Shown here piece after piece: positions 6,524 through 11,768 of a DNA stretch of 11,768 nt (position 1 is its first letter; each line of letters opens with the position of its first letter). Where the stretch lies: positions 1 through 11,768 of the forward strand of contig DATBWU010000339.1 in NCBI GenBank assembly GCA_036514635.1, read 5' to 3'. The translations under genes and the position numbers were made by a program. Source of the stretch: DASSFZ01 sp036514635. Lineage in GTDB: Bacteria > Chloroflexota > Anaerolineae > Fen-1058. The notes under the pieces were generated by a model. The model did not search any database, had not been told where the DNA came from, and was given only the letters and a program-made list of their open reading frames with translations.

Positions 6524-7280
6524 TCGCAACCTCAGCCTCAGGTGTCTGCGTCGGCGCGCGCCGCGTGTCGATCCACGCCAGCACGATCATCGCGGCGATC
6601 AGCACCGCGAGCCACACGAACTGCATCATGCGCCAGCCGCCTGTCAGCAGATCACTGTCGCCGCGAAAGCCCTCCGTCAACAGGCGCGAGGCGGCCAGCA
6701 TGGCGAGCGTCGCGCTGAACGCGCGGCCTGTCGCCTGCCCCATCTGTACCAGCCGCAGCGCGATGAGCAATGCTCCCAGGCTCAACACGAAGTCATAGAG
6801 TTGCGTTGGATGGCGGCGCGCATCCCACAGTGTGATCGCCCAGGGCACATCCGCCACCTCGCCGAACGCCGCGCCAGACGCGAAATTCGCCAGGCTCAAT
6901 CCGGCAGCGAACGTGGCCAGCCCCGGAGCCAGCGCATCGAACAGCGCCGCGCCCGGCACGCGCTTGCGCTGCAAGTAGATGGTGGCAATGACCACGCCGG
7001 TCAGGATGCCCTCGAACGGCGCGAGCGTCTGAAGGTTCAACGCGAAAATGTCGCCGAGGCGATTCTGGTAAAACGACCAATACTCGAGAACGTACCACGC
7101 CCGCGCGCCGATCAAGCCGCCGGTCGCGCCGTAAAAGCCCGCGTTGAAGATCGCGTCTTCGTCTAAGCCCAGGCGCTTGCCCGCACGCGCGGTCATCCAC
7201 AGCGCGAGCCAGAATGCCGCGATCGTCACCAGCGGCGCGGCCGGCAGTGCCAGCGAGCCGATGCGTAGAGTCTCCAGCAT
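6501..7280 (-). CDS. Lgt-like (prolipoprotein diacylglyceryl transferase family) protein without the catalytic residues
   Basis: A 259-residue polytopic membrane protein with the overall Lgt layout: GATGGLIGARAWYVLEYW, PFEGILTGVV, ANFASGAAFGE...PWA, RHPTQLYDF (from Arg156) and EGFRGDSD (Arg206) followed by a final membrane span. True Lgt transfers diacylglycerol to the lipobox cysteine of prelipoproteins. In my hand alignment to E. coli Lgt, His103 becomes Glu90, Arg143 becomes Ser129 and Glu151 becomes Ala137, while the NF pair and the RHPxQLY motif remain. It is therefore probably not a standard Lgt. It starts with an ATG overlapping the TlpA-like stop (TGATG) and overlaps the DUF2085 gene downstream. 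A paralogue adapted to another lipid or to a structural role is more likely than a decayed gene, since the frame is intact. Confidence 0.8.
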   Translation of the reverse strand: MLETLRIGSLALPAAPLVTIAAFWLALWMTARAGKRLGLDEDAIFNAGFYGATGGLIGARAWYVLEYWSFYQNRLGDIFALNLQTLAPFEGILTGVVIATIYLQRKRVPGAALFDALAPGLATFAAGLSLANFASGAAFGEVADVPWAITLWDARRHPTQLYDFVLSLGALLIALRLVQMGQATGRAFSATLAMLAASRLLTEGFRGDSDLLTGGWRMMQFVWLAVLIAAMIVLAWIDTRRAPTQTPEAEVANESSSGH

Positions 7281-7813
7281 CAGCGCGCCTCCAGCAGCGG
7301 CTTAATCTTGTCTTCGATCAGCGCGCGGTCCATCGGGCCGCCTAAGACCACATCGCGGATCACGCCGCGCCGATCGATGAAAAAGGTCGTAGGGAGCAGG
7401 CTGACGCGATACTGATCACTGACGAGGTAATTCGGATCGAGCAACAATGGAAAGGTCAGGTTCAATTCCTGACGGAACGACTCGACCAGCGACGGCTCCT
7501 CATCCTGATCGACGGCCAGCACGATCAATTCATCATCACGGTGCGCCTGATAGACTTCCTGCAAGGCGGGCATCTCGGCGCGGCAGGGCGGGCACCACGT
7601 CGCCCAGAAGTTGAGGATGACCACCTGCCCGCGCAACTCGGACAGTGTGAACCTCTGACCATCGACTGTTTGTAGTGTGAAGTCCGGCGCGGGGCGGCCG
7701 GCCACCGGGCTGGCGATGTCGTCCAGGCCCTCTGGCGCGCGCGACAGCCAGGTCCAGCCGATGCCCACTATCGCCATCACGGCAATCACGATGGCCCACT
7801 GGAGTCGAGTCAT
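7280..7813 (-). CDS. TlpA-like membrane-anchored thioredoxin-fold protein
   Basis: A 177-residue protein with one N-terminal membrane segment (about residues 4-23) and an extracytoplasmic TlpA/ResA-like thioredoxin domain: PAPDFTLQTVDG, NFWATWCPPCRAEMP with Cys74 and Cys77, LAVDQDEE, and the cis-proline loop LLPTTFFID (Pro141). Such proteins reduce disulfides outside the membrane, for example in cytochrome c maturation. The ATG at 7813 is chosen because GAGGG (7818-7822) precedes it by 4 nt and the membrane anchor follows at once. A longer reading of the frame to 7951 would translate promoter and repeat sequence. It is the first gene of the operon, with a promoter at 7833-7861 and a very short predicted 5' UTR. 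No ccm or ccs gene is in the window. Confidence 0.92.
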   Translation of the reverse strand: MTRLQWAIVIAVMAIVGIGWTWLSRAPEGLDDIASPVAGRPAPDFTLQTVDGQRFTLSELRGQVVILNFWATWCPPCRAEMPALQEVYQAHRDDELIVLAVDQDEEPSLVESFRQELNLTFPLLLDPNYLVSDQYRVSLLPTTFFIDRRGVIRDVVLGGPMDRALIEDKIKPLLEAR

Positions 7814-7832
7814 GCGTCCCTCGGCGTGGCGA

Positions 7833-7861
7833 ATTGTACCGCGTTTGCGATCCCGCGTAAA
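7833..7861 (-). promoter_or_regulatory. Sigma70-type promoter of the TlpA-Lgt-DUF2085-rhodanese operon
   Basis: On the minus strand, TTTACG (7861-7856) and TACAAT (7838-7833) are separated by exactly 17 bases. Four of six and five of six positions match the consensus. The predicted start near 7826 gives a leader of about 12 nt that contains the GAGGG ribosome-binding site of the TlpA-like gene. Confidence 0.6.
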
Positions 7862-7901
7862 GAACTCCAGAGATCGGGGCGCAGATGAACGCAGATAGAT
7901 C

Positions 7902-7934
7902 AGACTTCCGAAGTCTCGGAGACTTCGGAAGTCT
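7902..7934. repeat. Perfect 16-bp inverted repeat made of two small palindromes
   Basis: AGACTTCCGAAGTCTC (7902-7917) and its exact reverse complement (7919-7934) are separated by one base. Each arm is itself a palindrome (AGACTTC-C-GAAGTCT and AGACTTC-G-GAAGTCT). It lies 19 bases past the LysE stop and upstream of the TlpA-operon promoter. It has no T-run, so it is more like an interspersed palindrome than a standard terminator. Just left of it, CGCAGATGAACGCAGAT (about 7880-7896) repeats a CGCAGAT word. Confidence 0.85.
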
Positions 7935-7952
7935 TGAACGCGGGTCAACAAC

Positions 7953-8585
7953 TCATCGGGAACTCAACAGCACCCAAGTCTCGTTGAGGCCGTTCCACGC
8001 GAACACGGCGGCAAACGCGAGTAACACCACACCGCACGCGATCGATACAATCTTCAGCGCGCGCTCGTTGGCGATTTTGCGACCCGCACTTGCGCCCAGG
8101 GAGATGACCGCGAACCAGCACGCGCTGCCCGCGAAGATGCCGAGGACCAGGATCGGGCCATCGCCGGCCGGAGTCGCCGACAGCGCCGCGCCTCCGATCG
8201 CCAGCCACGACAGGATCGTCGCCGGGTTGATCGCGGTGAGCGCGATGCCCGCCGTATACGATCGCCACACGCTCGCCGATCCGCGCTCCGGCCTGCCCGT
8301 GAGATCGATGCGCTTGCGCAGCGCGCCCCAACCGATGCGCGCCAGCAAGATCGCGCCCGCCGCATACAACGCGACGCGCAGCCACGGCGCGGCGACAAGC
8401 AGCGGCGCGACGCCCAGGTAGACGGCGAAGCAATACAGCGCATCGATCGTCGCTGCGCCGAGTCCGAACGCACACGCCTGGCCAAAGCCGCGCGCCAATC
8501 CCAATTGGATCGTCGCCACACTCACCGGCCCAATCGGCGCGGCAACCGATAGGCCCAATCCCCAGCCCGTCAACCACGTTCCCAC
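7953..8585 (-). CDS. LysE/RhtB-family amino acid or small-metabolite exporter
   Basis: A 210-residue inner-membrane protein with about six hydrophobic spans, the usual LysE/RhtB size. Signatures are GLSVAAPIGPVSVATIQLGLARGF (Pro17-Ile-Gly-Pro20) at the N-terminus and the INPATILSW motif (Asn120-Pro121) that opens the fourth span. The family exports amino acids or related metabolites by proton exchange; the substrate cannot be read from sequence. The start is a GTG, fixed by a strong AGGAGG (8591-8596) 5 nt upstream and directly before the first membrane span. The gene stands alone between repeats and is preceded by a structured leader with its own promoter and an intrinsic terminator, so its expression is probably controlled by transcription attenuation. 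Confidence 0.92.
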   Translation of the reverse strand: MGTWLTGWGLGLSVAAPIGPVSVATIQLGLARGFGQACAFGLGAATIDALYCFAVYLGVAPLLVAAPWLRVALYAAGAILLARIGWGALRKRIDLTGRPERGSASVWRSYTAGIALTAINPATILSWLAIGGAALSATPAGDGPILVLGIFAGSACWFAVISLGASAGRKIANERALKIVSIACGVVLLAFAAVFAWNGLNETWVLLSSR

Positions 8586-8604
8586 AGTTTCCTCCTGAAA
8601 TGAA

Positions 8605-8637
8605 AAGCCCCCGACGAATCCGAATTGCCGGGGGCTT
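8605..8637 (-). terminator. Intrinsic terminator in the LysE leader
   Basis: On the minus strand the arms AAGCCCCCG (8637-8629) and CGGGGGCTT (8613-8605) form a perfect 9-bp GC-rich stem with a 15-base loop. The 3' arm runs into TTTT (four T residues, overlapping the arm's last bases) and then CATTTC. It ends only 8 bases before the AGGAGG of the exporter gene, so it would stop transcription inside the leader unless prevented. Confidence 0.75.
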
Positions 8638-8651
8638 CAGTTGCTATATGT

Positions 8652-8759
8652 TCAGGTCGAATCAGCCAAACACAACCAGGCCGCTCGCCGAATCCCCAGC
8701 GTGCATGGCCCCTGCTGCTGAGTGCGATTGAAAGCGTAACGGGCAACCCGATTCGACAT
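8652..8759 (-). CDS. Possible leaderless 35-codon leader peptide of the exporter gene
   Basis: An ATG at 8759-8757 lies at the base where transcription should begin, 7 nt past the -10 box. The frame runs 35 codons to a TGA at 8654-8652, 15 bases before the terminator stem. The peptide begins MSNRVARYAF and has five arginines (positions 4, 7, 12, 24, 25), two of them adjacent. LysE relatives can export arginine and lysine, so a leader-peptide attenuator is one reading. The competing reading is that the frame is accidental and the RNA is a riboswitch. There is no independent evidence of translation. Confidence 0.25.
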   Translation of the reverse strand: MSNRVARYAFNRTQQQGPCTLGIRRAAWLCLADST

Positions 8760-8765
8760 GCGCGC

Positions 8766-8794
8766 ATTATGCCAGCCGCCGCGAAAATCGTCAA
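8766..8794 (-). promoter_or_regulatory. Extended -10 promoter of the exporter gene
   Basis: On the minus strand, TTGACG (8794-8789), a 17-base spacer, and CATAAT (8771-8766) preceded by TGG (an extended -10 TGn). Five of six positions match consensus in each box. It is the strongest promoter-like sequence I found in the window. It predicts a start near 8759 and a leader of about 174 nt. Confidence 0.8.
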
Positions 8795-8806
8795 CTGCGC
8801 GGCAGG

Positions 8807-8879
8807 CTTTACCGCAGAGCACGCTAAGAGCGCAGAGTTATTCAACCCCTCCGCGATCTCCGCGTGCTCTGCGGTGAAA
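8807..8879. repeat. Large inverted repeat with CGCAGAG words
   Basis: ACCGCAGAGCACGC (8811-8824) and GCGTGCTCTGCGGT (8862-8875) are perfect 14-bp arms. Pairing extends outward by a G-T and two A-T pairs. The inside also repeats the word (GCGCAGAG at 8830) against CTCCGCGATCTCCGCG. It lies between the four-Cys gene and the exporter promoter. Together with the leader it fills the 314-base stretch 8586-8899, which holds no conventional gene. Confidence 0.8.
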
Positions 8880-8899
8880 AGGCTTCGGAACTATAGACG

Positions 8900-9166
8900 T
8901 CAGCCGCGATAGAAGTCGGGGACGAAATCAACCAGCGACGACCAGCCTTCGGTGACGACCAGCTCGCGCTGCTTCTCGTCCAGCACCAGCATTCGCTCGG
9001 TTCCATCGGTGCGCAGCGTCAGCGTCAATTTGTCCGACCCATCGTCCACCTGCTCGATGATGCAGTAGCGATCGACGCCCAGGGGATGCTGCGCGAAGAA
9101 GCTGAAACAGTGTTCACAGGTGTTCAGCGCAGCATTGCAGATATTGCGGTCGATTGTGACCTTCAT
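8900..9166 (-). CDS. Small four-cysteine protein of unknown function
   Basis: An 88-residue soluble protein that I do not recognise as a named family. The N-terminal part has four cysteines (Cys10, Cys17, Cys20 and Cys35), in the pattern C-x6-CEHC-x14-C, after a ferredoxin-like opening MKVTIDRNIC. The rest looks like a small beta-rich domain (KLTLTLRTDG..RMLVLDEKQRELVVTEGW). A metal or iron-sulfur site is plausible, but the spacing is not that of a standard 4Fe-4S ferredoxin. The ATG at 9166 is preferred over an in-frame ATG at 9172 because AGGAGG (9173-9178) is 6 nt from the first and abuts the second. Upstream, CGGCTAT (9182-9188) pairs with ATAGCCG (9216-9222) in the leader. No strong promoter was seen. 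Confidence 0.8.
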   Translation of the reverse strand: MKVTIDRNICNAALNTCEHCFSFFAQHPLGVDRYCIIEQVDDGSDKLTLTLRTDGTERMLVLDEKQRELVVTEGWSSLVDFVPDFYRG

Positions 9167-9262
9167 GGCCATCCTCCTGTCCGGCTATCGATTACGAGGA
9201 TACGCTGCTACGAAAATAGCCGACAGTGACGAATGGCTGTTACGCTAAATGACACTTATCAT

Positions 9263-9374
9263 CCACTAAACGTAATTGCTCAGGCTGCCTCACCCCCAAC
9301 CCCTCTCCTGACAACCCAACACCCGTCGTCAGGAGAGGGGGCCGGGGGGTGAGGCTGAGCAGTTACCACTAAAC
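9263..9374. mobile_element. MITE-like palindromic element with 9-bp direct repeats
   Basis: The element at 9272-9365 has imperfect terminal inverted repeats: GTAATTGCTCAG at the left end and the reverse complement of GTAACTGCTCAG at the right, with one mismatch in 12. Inner arms continue with CCTCACCCCC/GGGGGGTGAGG and CCCTCTCCTGAC/GTCAGGAGAGGG around a loop of about 15 bases. It is bounded on both sides by the perfect 9-bp direct repeat CCACTAAAC (9263-9271 and 9366-9374), as a transposition target duplication would be. It encodes nothing and would need a transposase in trans. The stretch also separates the glycosyltransferase gene from the next gene. Confidence 0.75.
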
Positions 9375-9417
9375 AAGGTGACCGGCATCTGGGAGGTGTC
9401 GGCCACCTGGAATGCGG

Positions 9418-10698
9418 TTATTGGCACAAACACTCTGCGGGCGCAAACAGCGACAGGGGCGCGCTTTGCAGGCTTTCGAACGTGTCCAGCAGCCGATCGG
9501 CCACACACGCCCAGGCGTAGTTCTGCGCCCAGGCGGCGGCCTGCCGGCCAAGCCGCTCGCGCAGCGCATTGTCTTGCAGCAGGCGGGCGATAGCCGAGGC
9601 CAGCGCCACGGGGTCGCCTTCCGGCACGTGGAAGCCCGTCTCGCCGTCCCGCACCAGATACGCCAGTCCGCCCACTTCCGACGCGATCACGGGCCGGCCG
9701 CACGCCATCGCCTCCAACGCAACCATGCCGAACGACTCGTAACGCGACGGCATCACGACGAAACTGGCAGCGCTGTAGTAGTAACGTAACTGATCCTGGT
9801 CGCGCGCGCCGAGGAACGTGATCAGGTCGTTCAGGCCCAGTTCCTCGCACATCACCTTCAGGCGCTGCATCTCGGCGTTCTCGTTCGCGCTCGGATCGCC
9901 GCCGATGATCGCCACACACATGCGCTCGACCCAGGTTGGGCATTCGTGCGCCAGCAGGGCAATCGCGCGAATCAACGTGTCGATGCCCTTCAGCCGCTCG
10001 ATCCGCCCGACGAACAGCACCCTCCAGTCGTCATGATTGATGCCGAGATGGTCGCGGGCGGCCCGGCGCGGCATCGGGTAGAAGTGCCGGGTATCGACGC
10101 CGGGCGGGATCACGGCGATGCGATCAGGCTCCGCGCCGTACAGCCATTCCAACTGCTTCTTCTCGGCGGGCGTGGCCGCGATCAACCTATCGGCGAAGCC
10201 GGCGATCTCGGTTTCCAGGTCGATGCGGCGGCGAGTTTCCAGCTCCGATGGGCTGCCGGCCACCTGGTTCTTCATCAACCCCAGCGTGTGGAACATGTGC
10301 ACGATCGGCCTGCCCCACGTAGTGCGCAGCTCGCGCGCCACCCAGCCGGACAGCCAATAGTGGCTGTGAATGACATCGTACTCGATGCCTTCGTCCCGCG
10401 CGAAGCGCAACACGCCCTCGGTGAACTCTGGCAGATGATCAAAGATTTTGTTCTTGTCGTAAGGCCCTTCCGGGCCGGCAGGCACGTGGACGACGCGCCC
10501 ACGCGTGCCCAACTTGTGCATCACGTGCGGCAGATGCGGGTTCTGCGATCGGGTGAACACGTCCACGTCAATACCGCGCCGCGAGAACTCGCGCGCCAGA
10601 TCGCGCACGTATACATTCATGCCGCCGGTTTCCTTGCCGCCGAGCGTCGCCAGTGGACAGGTGTGCACACTCAACATCGCAACACGATGAATGGTCAT
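9418..10698 (-). CDS. GT4-family glycosyltransferase (MshA / sucrose-phosphate-synthase-like)
   Basis: A 426-residue GT-B fold enzyme, normal length for the family. The N-terminal acceptor domain has GGMNVYVRDLARE (Gly25-Gly-Met-Asn), DVIHSHYWLSGWVA and FHTLGLMKN. The C-terminal nucleotide-sugar domain has FVGRIERLKGIDTLI (Arg232, Lys237) and the E-x7-E motif in YESFGMVALEAMACGRPVIAS (Glu321, Glu329). These retaining enzymes transfer a sugar from an NDP-sugar donor. The N-terminal motifs are most like MshA and sucrose-phosphate synthase, but the acceptor cannot be fixed from sequence. No other mycothiol gene is present, so mshA is not assigned. The ATG has GGAG only 3 nt upstream. It lies 22 bp downstream of the BioF2-like gene and is likely co-transcribed with it. 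The C-terminus shows no sign of truncation. Confidence 0.93.
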   Translation of the reverse strand: MTIHRVAMLSVHTCPLATLGGKETGGMNVYVRDLAREFSRRGIDVDVFTRSQNPHLPHVMHKLGTRGRVVHVPAGPEGPYDKNKIFDHLPEFTEGVLRFARDEGIEYDVIHSHYWLSGWVARELRTTWGRPIVHMFHTLGLMKNQVAGSPSELETRRRIDLETEIAGFADRLIAATPAEKKQLEWLYGAEPDRIAVIPPGVDTRHFYPMPRRAARDHLGINHDDWRVLFVGRIERLKGIDTLIRAIALLAHECPTWVERMCVAIIGGDPSANENAEMQRLKVMCEELGLNDLITFLGARDQDQLRYYYSAASFVVMPSRYESFGMVALEAMACGRPVIASEVGGLAYLVRDGETGFHVPEGDPVALASAIARLLQDNALRERLGRQAAAWAQNYAWACVADRLLDTFESLQSAPLSLFAPAECLCQ

Positions 10699-10720
10699 AC
10701 TCTCCAGTCCCCACCCCGTC

Positions 10721-11761
10721 TCAATTATATCCTCCCGCGTATCCCCCGTCGATTGGTCGATCGACCGTGATGTGATGAAGCCAGGTATCCTTTGCGCCGA
10801 GACGATACTTGTAATCCTCGTCGCCGCGCATGAAATCGACGATGTGTTTACCCTGCCGGATCGCCTGCCCGATCAGCCGTGCCATCAACACAATGCCGGG
10901 ACTGAGTCCGCCCATCGCCTCCGGCGCGTAGCCGGAGTTGTACACCATCAACCGGCCGCCGTAATCGAAACTGAGATAGGTCGCGGCTTTGTGGCCTTCC
11001 ACTTCCAGAAACGACAGTTGCAGCCAGCGGCCCCGATGCGCGGCGCGCACGGCCTCGTGGAAGAAACGGCGCATGGCCGGCGTCATGAACTCGGCCTTGT
11101 CGGCGCGACTGCGGATCATCAGTTCGAGGAACGCATCGGCCTCCGGCTCGAGTTCGCTGGCAAACTCGCCATCGACGACATACCAGCGCAGGCCCTCCAT
11201 CGCTTCGGCGCGGCGCAGCTTGCGGCGCAGCTCGTGCCGCTCGCGCTTGTCGAGGCTGGCAACGTAAGCGTCGAAAGTGTCGGGCAAGGTCAACACCGGC
11301 GAGGCGACTTGCCGCTCATCCGCGCACAGCCAGCCGCGCACGGCCACCGCTTCGGACAGCCAGGTCCGCGTCGGCGAGGCTTCCGGCACGTTGTACAGGT
11401 CGAGCCGATCCCAATCGGCCTCCGCGGCCAGCGCCTCCAGAATCGACGCGCCGACCTCGGTCTCGCGCCCGCGCGCGAGGATGAAGTCCAGATAATCCGA
11501 CGGATCGACTCCGCCGACGAATTGCAGTGATCGCTTGCCATCCACTTCGATGATGTAAAACGCCGCGATGCCGATCAACACGCCGGTGTCATCGCGCGTT
11601 TCGACGAGCTTCAACTCTCCCTGCCCCAGCGTGCGCCAGAACGCCGTTTGCCACTCGTGCGTCAGGAACGGTGTATCGGCCTGGCTGGCGCGAAGCAAAA
11701 TATTCCACTCTGGCGCCAGCACATCGAATGCAGCCGCAGTCTTATGAATATTCGTTTTCAT
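10721..11761 (-). CDS. BioF2/FemAB-like GNAT acyltransferase
   Basis: A 346-residue protein with two GNAT-like halves. The C-terminal half matches the BioF2-like (GNAT_6) domain: KRERHELRRKLRRAE (about 170-185), an AATYLSFDYGGRLMVYNSGYAPEAMGGLSPG segment, and DFMRGDEDYKYRLGA (about 309-323), typical of the family. Relatives are the CelD-like and FemAB-like proteins found in exopolysaccharide and peptidoglycan-bridge gene clusters, where they transfer acyl or aminoacyl groups. The real substrate is unknown. The ATG at 11761 is close to the window edge, and no ribosome-binding site is visible in the few bases beyond it, so an upstream start cannot be excluded. The stop is 22 bp from the glycosyltransferase start, pointing to a two-gene envelope-glycan unit. 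Confidence 0.88.
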   Translation of the reverse strand: MKTNIHKTAAAFDVLAPEWNILLRASQADTPFLTHEWQTAFWRTLGQGELKLVETRDDTGVLIGIAAFYIIEVDGKRSLQFVGGVDPSDYLDFILARGRETEVGASILEALAAEADWDRLDLYNVPEASPTRTWLSEAVAVRGWLCADERQVASPVLTLPDTFDAYVASLDKRERHELRRKLRRAEAMEGLRWYVVDGEFASELEPEADAFLELMIRSRADKAEFMTPAMRRFFHEAVRAAHRGRWLQLSFLEVEGHKAATYLSFDYGGRLMVYNSGYAPEAMGGLSPGIVLMARLIGQAIRQGKHIVDFMRGDEDYKYRLGAKDTWLHHITVDRPIDGGYAGGYN

Positions 11762-11768
11762 GGGATGA

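Larger units (their letters stand above)
8605..8759 (-). promoter_or_regulatory. Structured leader of the exporter gene (candidate riboswitch or attenuator)
   Basis: The predicted transcript from about 8759 begins with an arm GTCGAATCGG (8757-8748) that pairs with CTGATTCGAC (8665-8656). This gives 10 bp with one G-U, closing a domain of about 102 nt. Inside are possible hairpins such as CGGG-TTG-CCCG and CGCTG-GGGATT-CGGCG. An 18-nt linker then leads to the terminator at 8637-8605 and the ribosome-binding site. CTGGGG inside the domain (about 8699-8694) could pair with the terminator's left arm as an antiterminator. I compared it by eye with TPP, FMN, SAM, lysine, yybP-ykoY and T-box hallmarks and found no match. 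Structure and regulation are inferred. Confidence 0.5.

Noticed and set aside
6435..7166. Open frame of 243 codons on the plus strand opposite the Lgt-like gene
   Set aside because: Composition is dominated by Arg, Gln and His as expected for the complement of a membrane protein gene; no motif.
7814..7951. N-terminal extension of the TlpA-like protein by 46 residues
   Set aside because: The extension would translate the promoter and part of the 7902-7934 palindrome. The internal ATG has a good ribosome-binding site and directly precedes the membrane anchor.
7953..8577. Overlapping frame of 210 codons starting at 8577 on the minus strand
   Set aside because: It is Arg-rich, lacks membrane segments and is out of phase with the strong ribosome-binding site that serves the GTG at 8585.
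8600..8760. TPP riboswitch, because of an ACCTGA segment and nearby GGCTGA
   Set aside because: The full CTGAGA motif and the rest of the TPP core are absent, and the downstream gene is a LysE-type exporter.
8570..8845. Minus-strand frame of 91 codons across the exporter leader
   Set aside because: It spans the promoter, the leader structure and the terminator and has no ribosome-binding site, so it is unlikely to be translated.
9946..10770. Open frame of 274 codons on the plus strand opposite the glycosyltransferase
   Set aside because: Antisense shadow: the glycosyltransferase frame has full family motifs, and this frame has none and no ribosome-binding site that I could see.
10691..11530. 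Open frame of 279 codons on the plus strand opposite the BioF2-like gene
   Set aside because: Antisense shadow of a gene with clear family motifs.

Overview
The window is GC-rich DNA that looks like a Chloroflexota (Anaerolineae-type) genome or metagenome bin. This is an inference. It rests on a MoeA fused to a periplasmic-binding-like domain, a membrane TPR/zinc-ribbon protein, a degenerate Lgt-like protein, and unusually many different short palindromic or heptameric interspersed repeats. No rRNA, tRNA or CRISPR array was found.

Left part, plus strand (152-5299): a molybdenum-cofactor cluster. moeA copy 1 (152-1384) is followed by a 595-bp cassette (1385-1979) holding a GxxExxY nuclease-fold gene between two copies of an imperfect palindrome. 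Next come a TPR/zinc-ribbon/four-TM protein (1995-3224) and, with an ATGA overlap, moeA copy 2 fused to a C-terminal PBP-like domain (3221-5299). Copy 2 carries two interspersed repeats inside its reading frame. Comparison with copy 1 places both in surface-turn positions, and the frame stays open.

Middle part, minus strand (5392-7813): a tight operon read right to left, with a good sigma70-type promoter at 7833-7861. It encodes a membrane-anchored TlpA-like thioredoxin, an Lgt-family membrane protein that lacks the residues thought essential for catalysis, a DUF2085 membrane protein and a single-domain rhodanese. The gene order suggests a thiol or sulfur-transfer function at the membrane. 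A heptameric ACTGNNN array sits between the last two genes and encodes the extreme C-terminus of the DUF2085 protein.

Right-middle part, minus strand (7953-9166): a LysE/RhtB-type exporter with a GTG start, and a small four-cysteine protein of unknown function. The exporter is preceded by an extended -10 promoter, a leader of about 170 nt with a long-range 10-bp helix, and a strong intrinsic terminator ending just before the Shine-Dalgarno. This is the layout of an attenuator or riboswitch, and no known class was recognised. The leader also contains a possible 35-codon ORF whose AUG coincides with the predicted transcription start.

Right part, minus strand (9418-11761): a probable two-gene operon of a BioF2/FemAB-like acyltransferase and a GT4 glycosyltransferase, suggesting glycan or cell-envelope synthesis. 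Between this pair and the small cysteine protein lies a 94-bp MITE-like palindrome flanked by a perfect 9-bp direct repeat.

The strongest leads are the repeats domesticated inside moeA2, the GxxExxY cassette with its palindromic boundaries, the exporter leader, the Lgt-like protein without its active site, and the MITE with an apparent target-site duplication.
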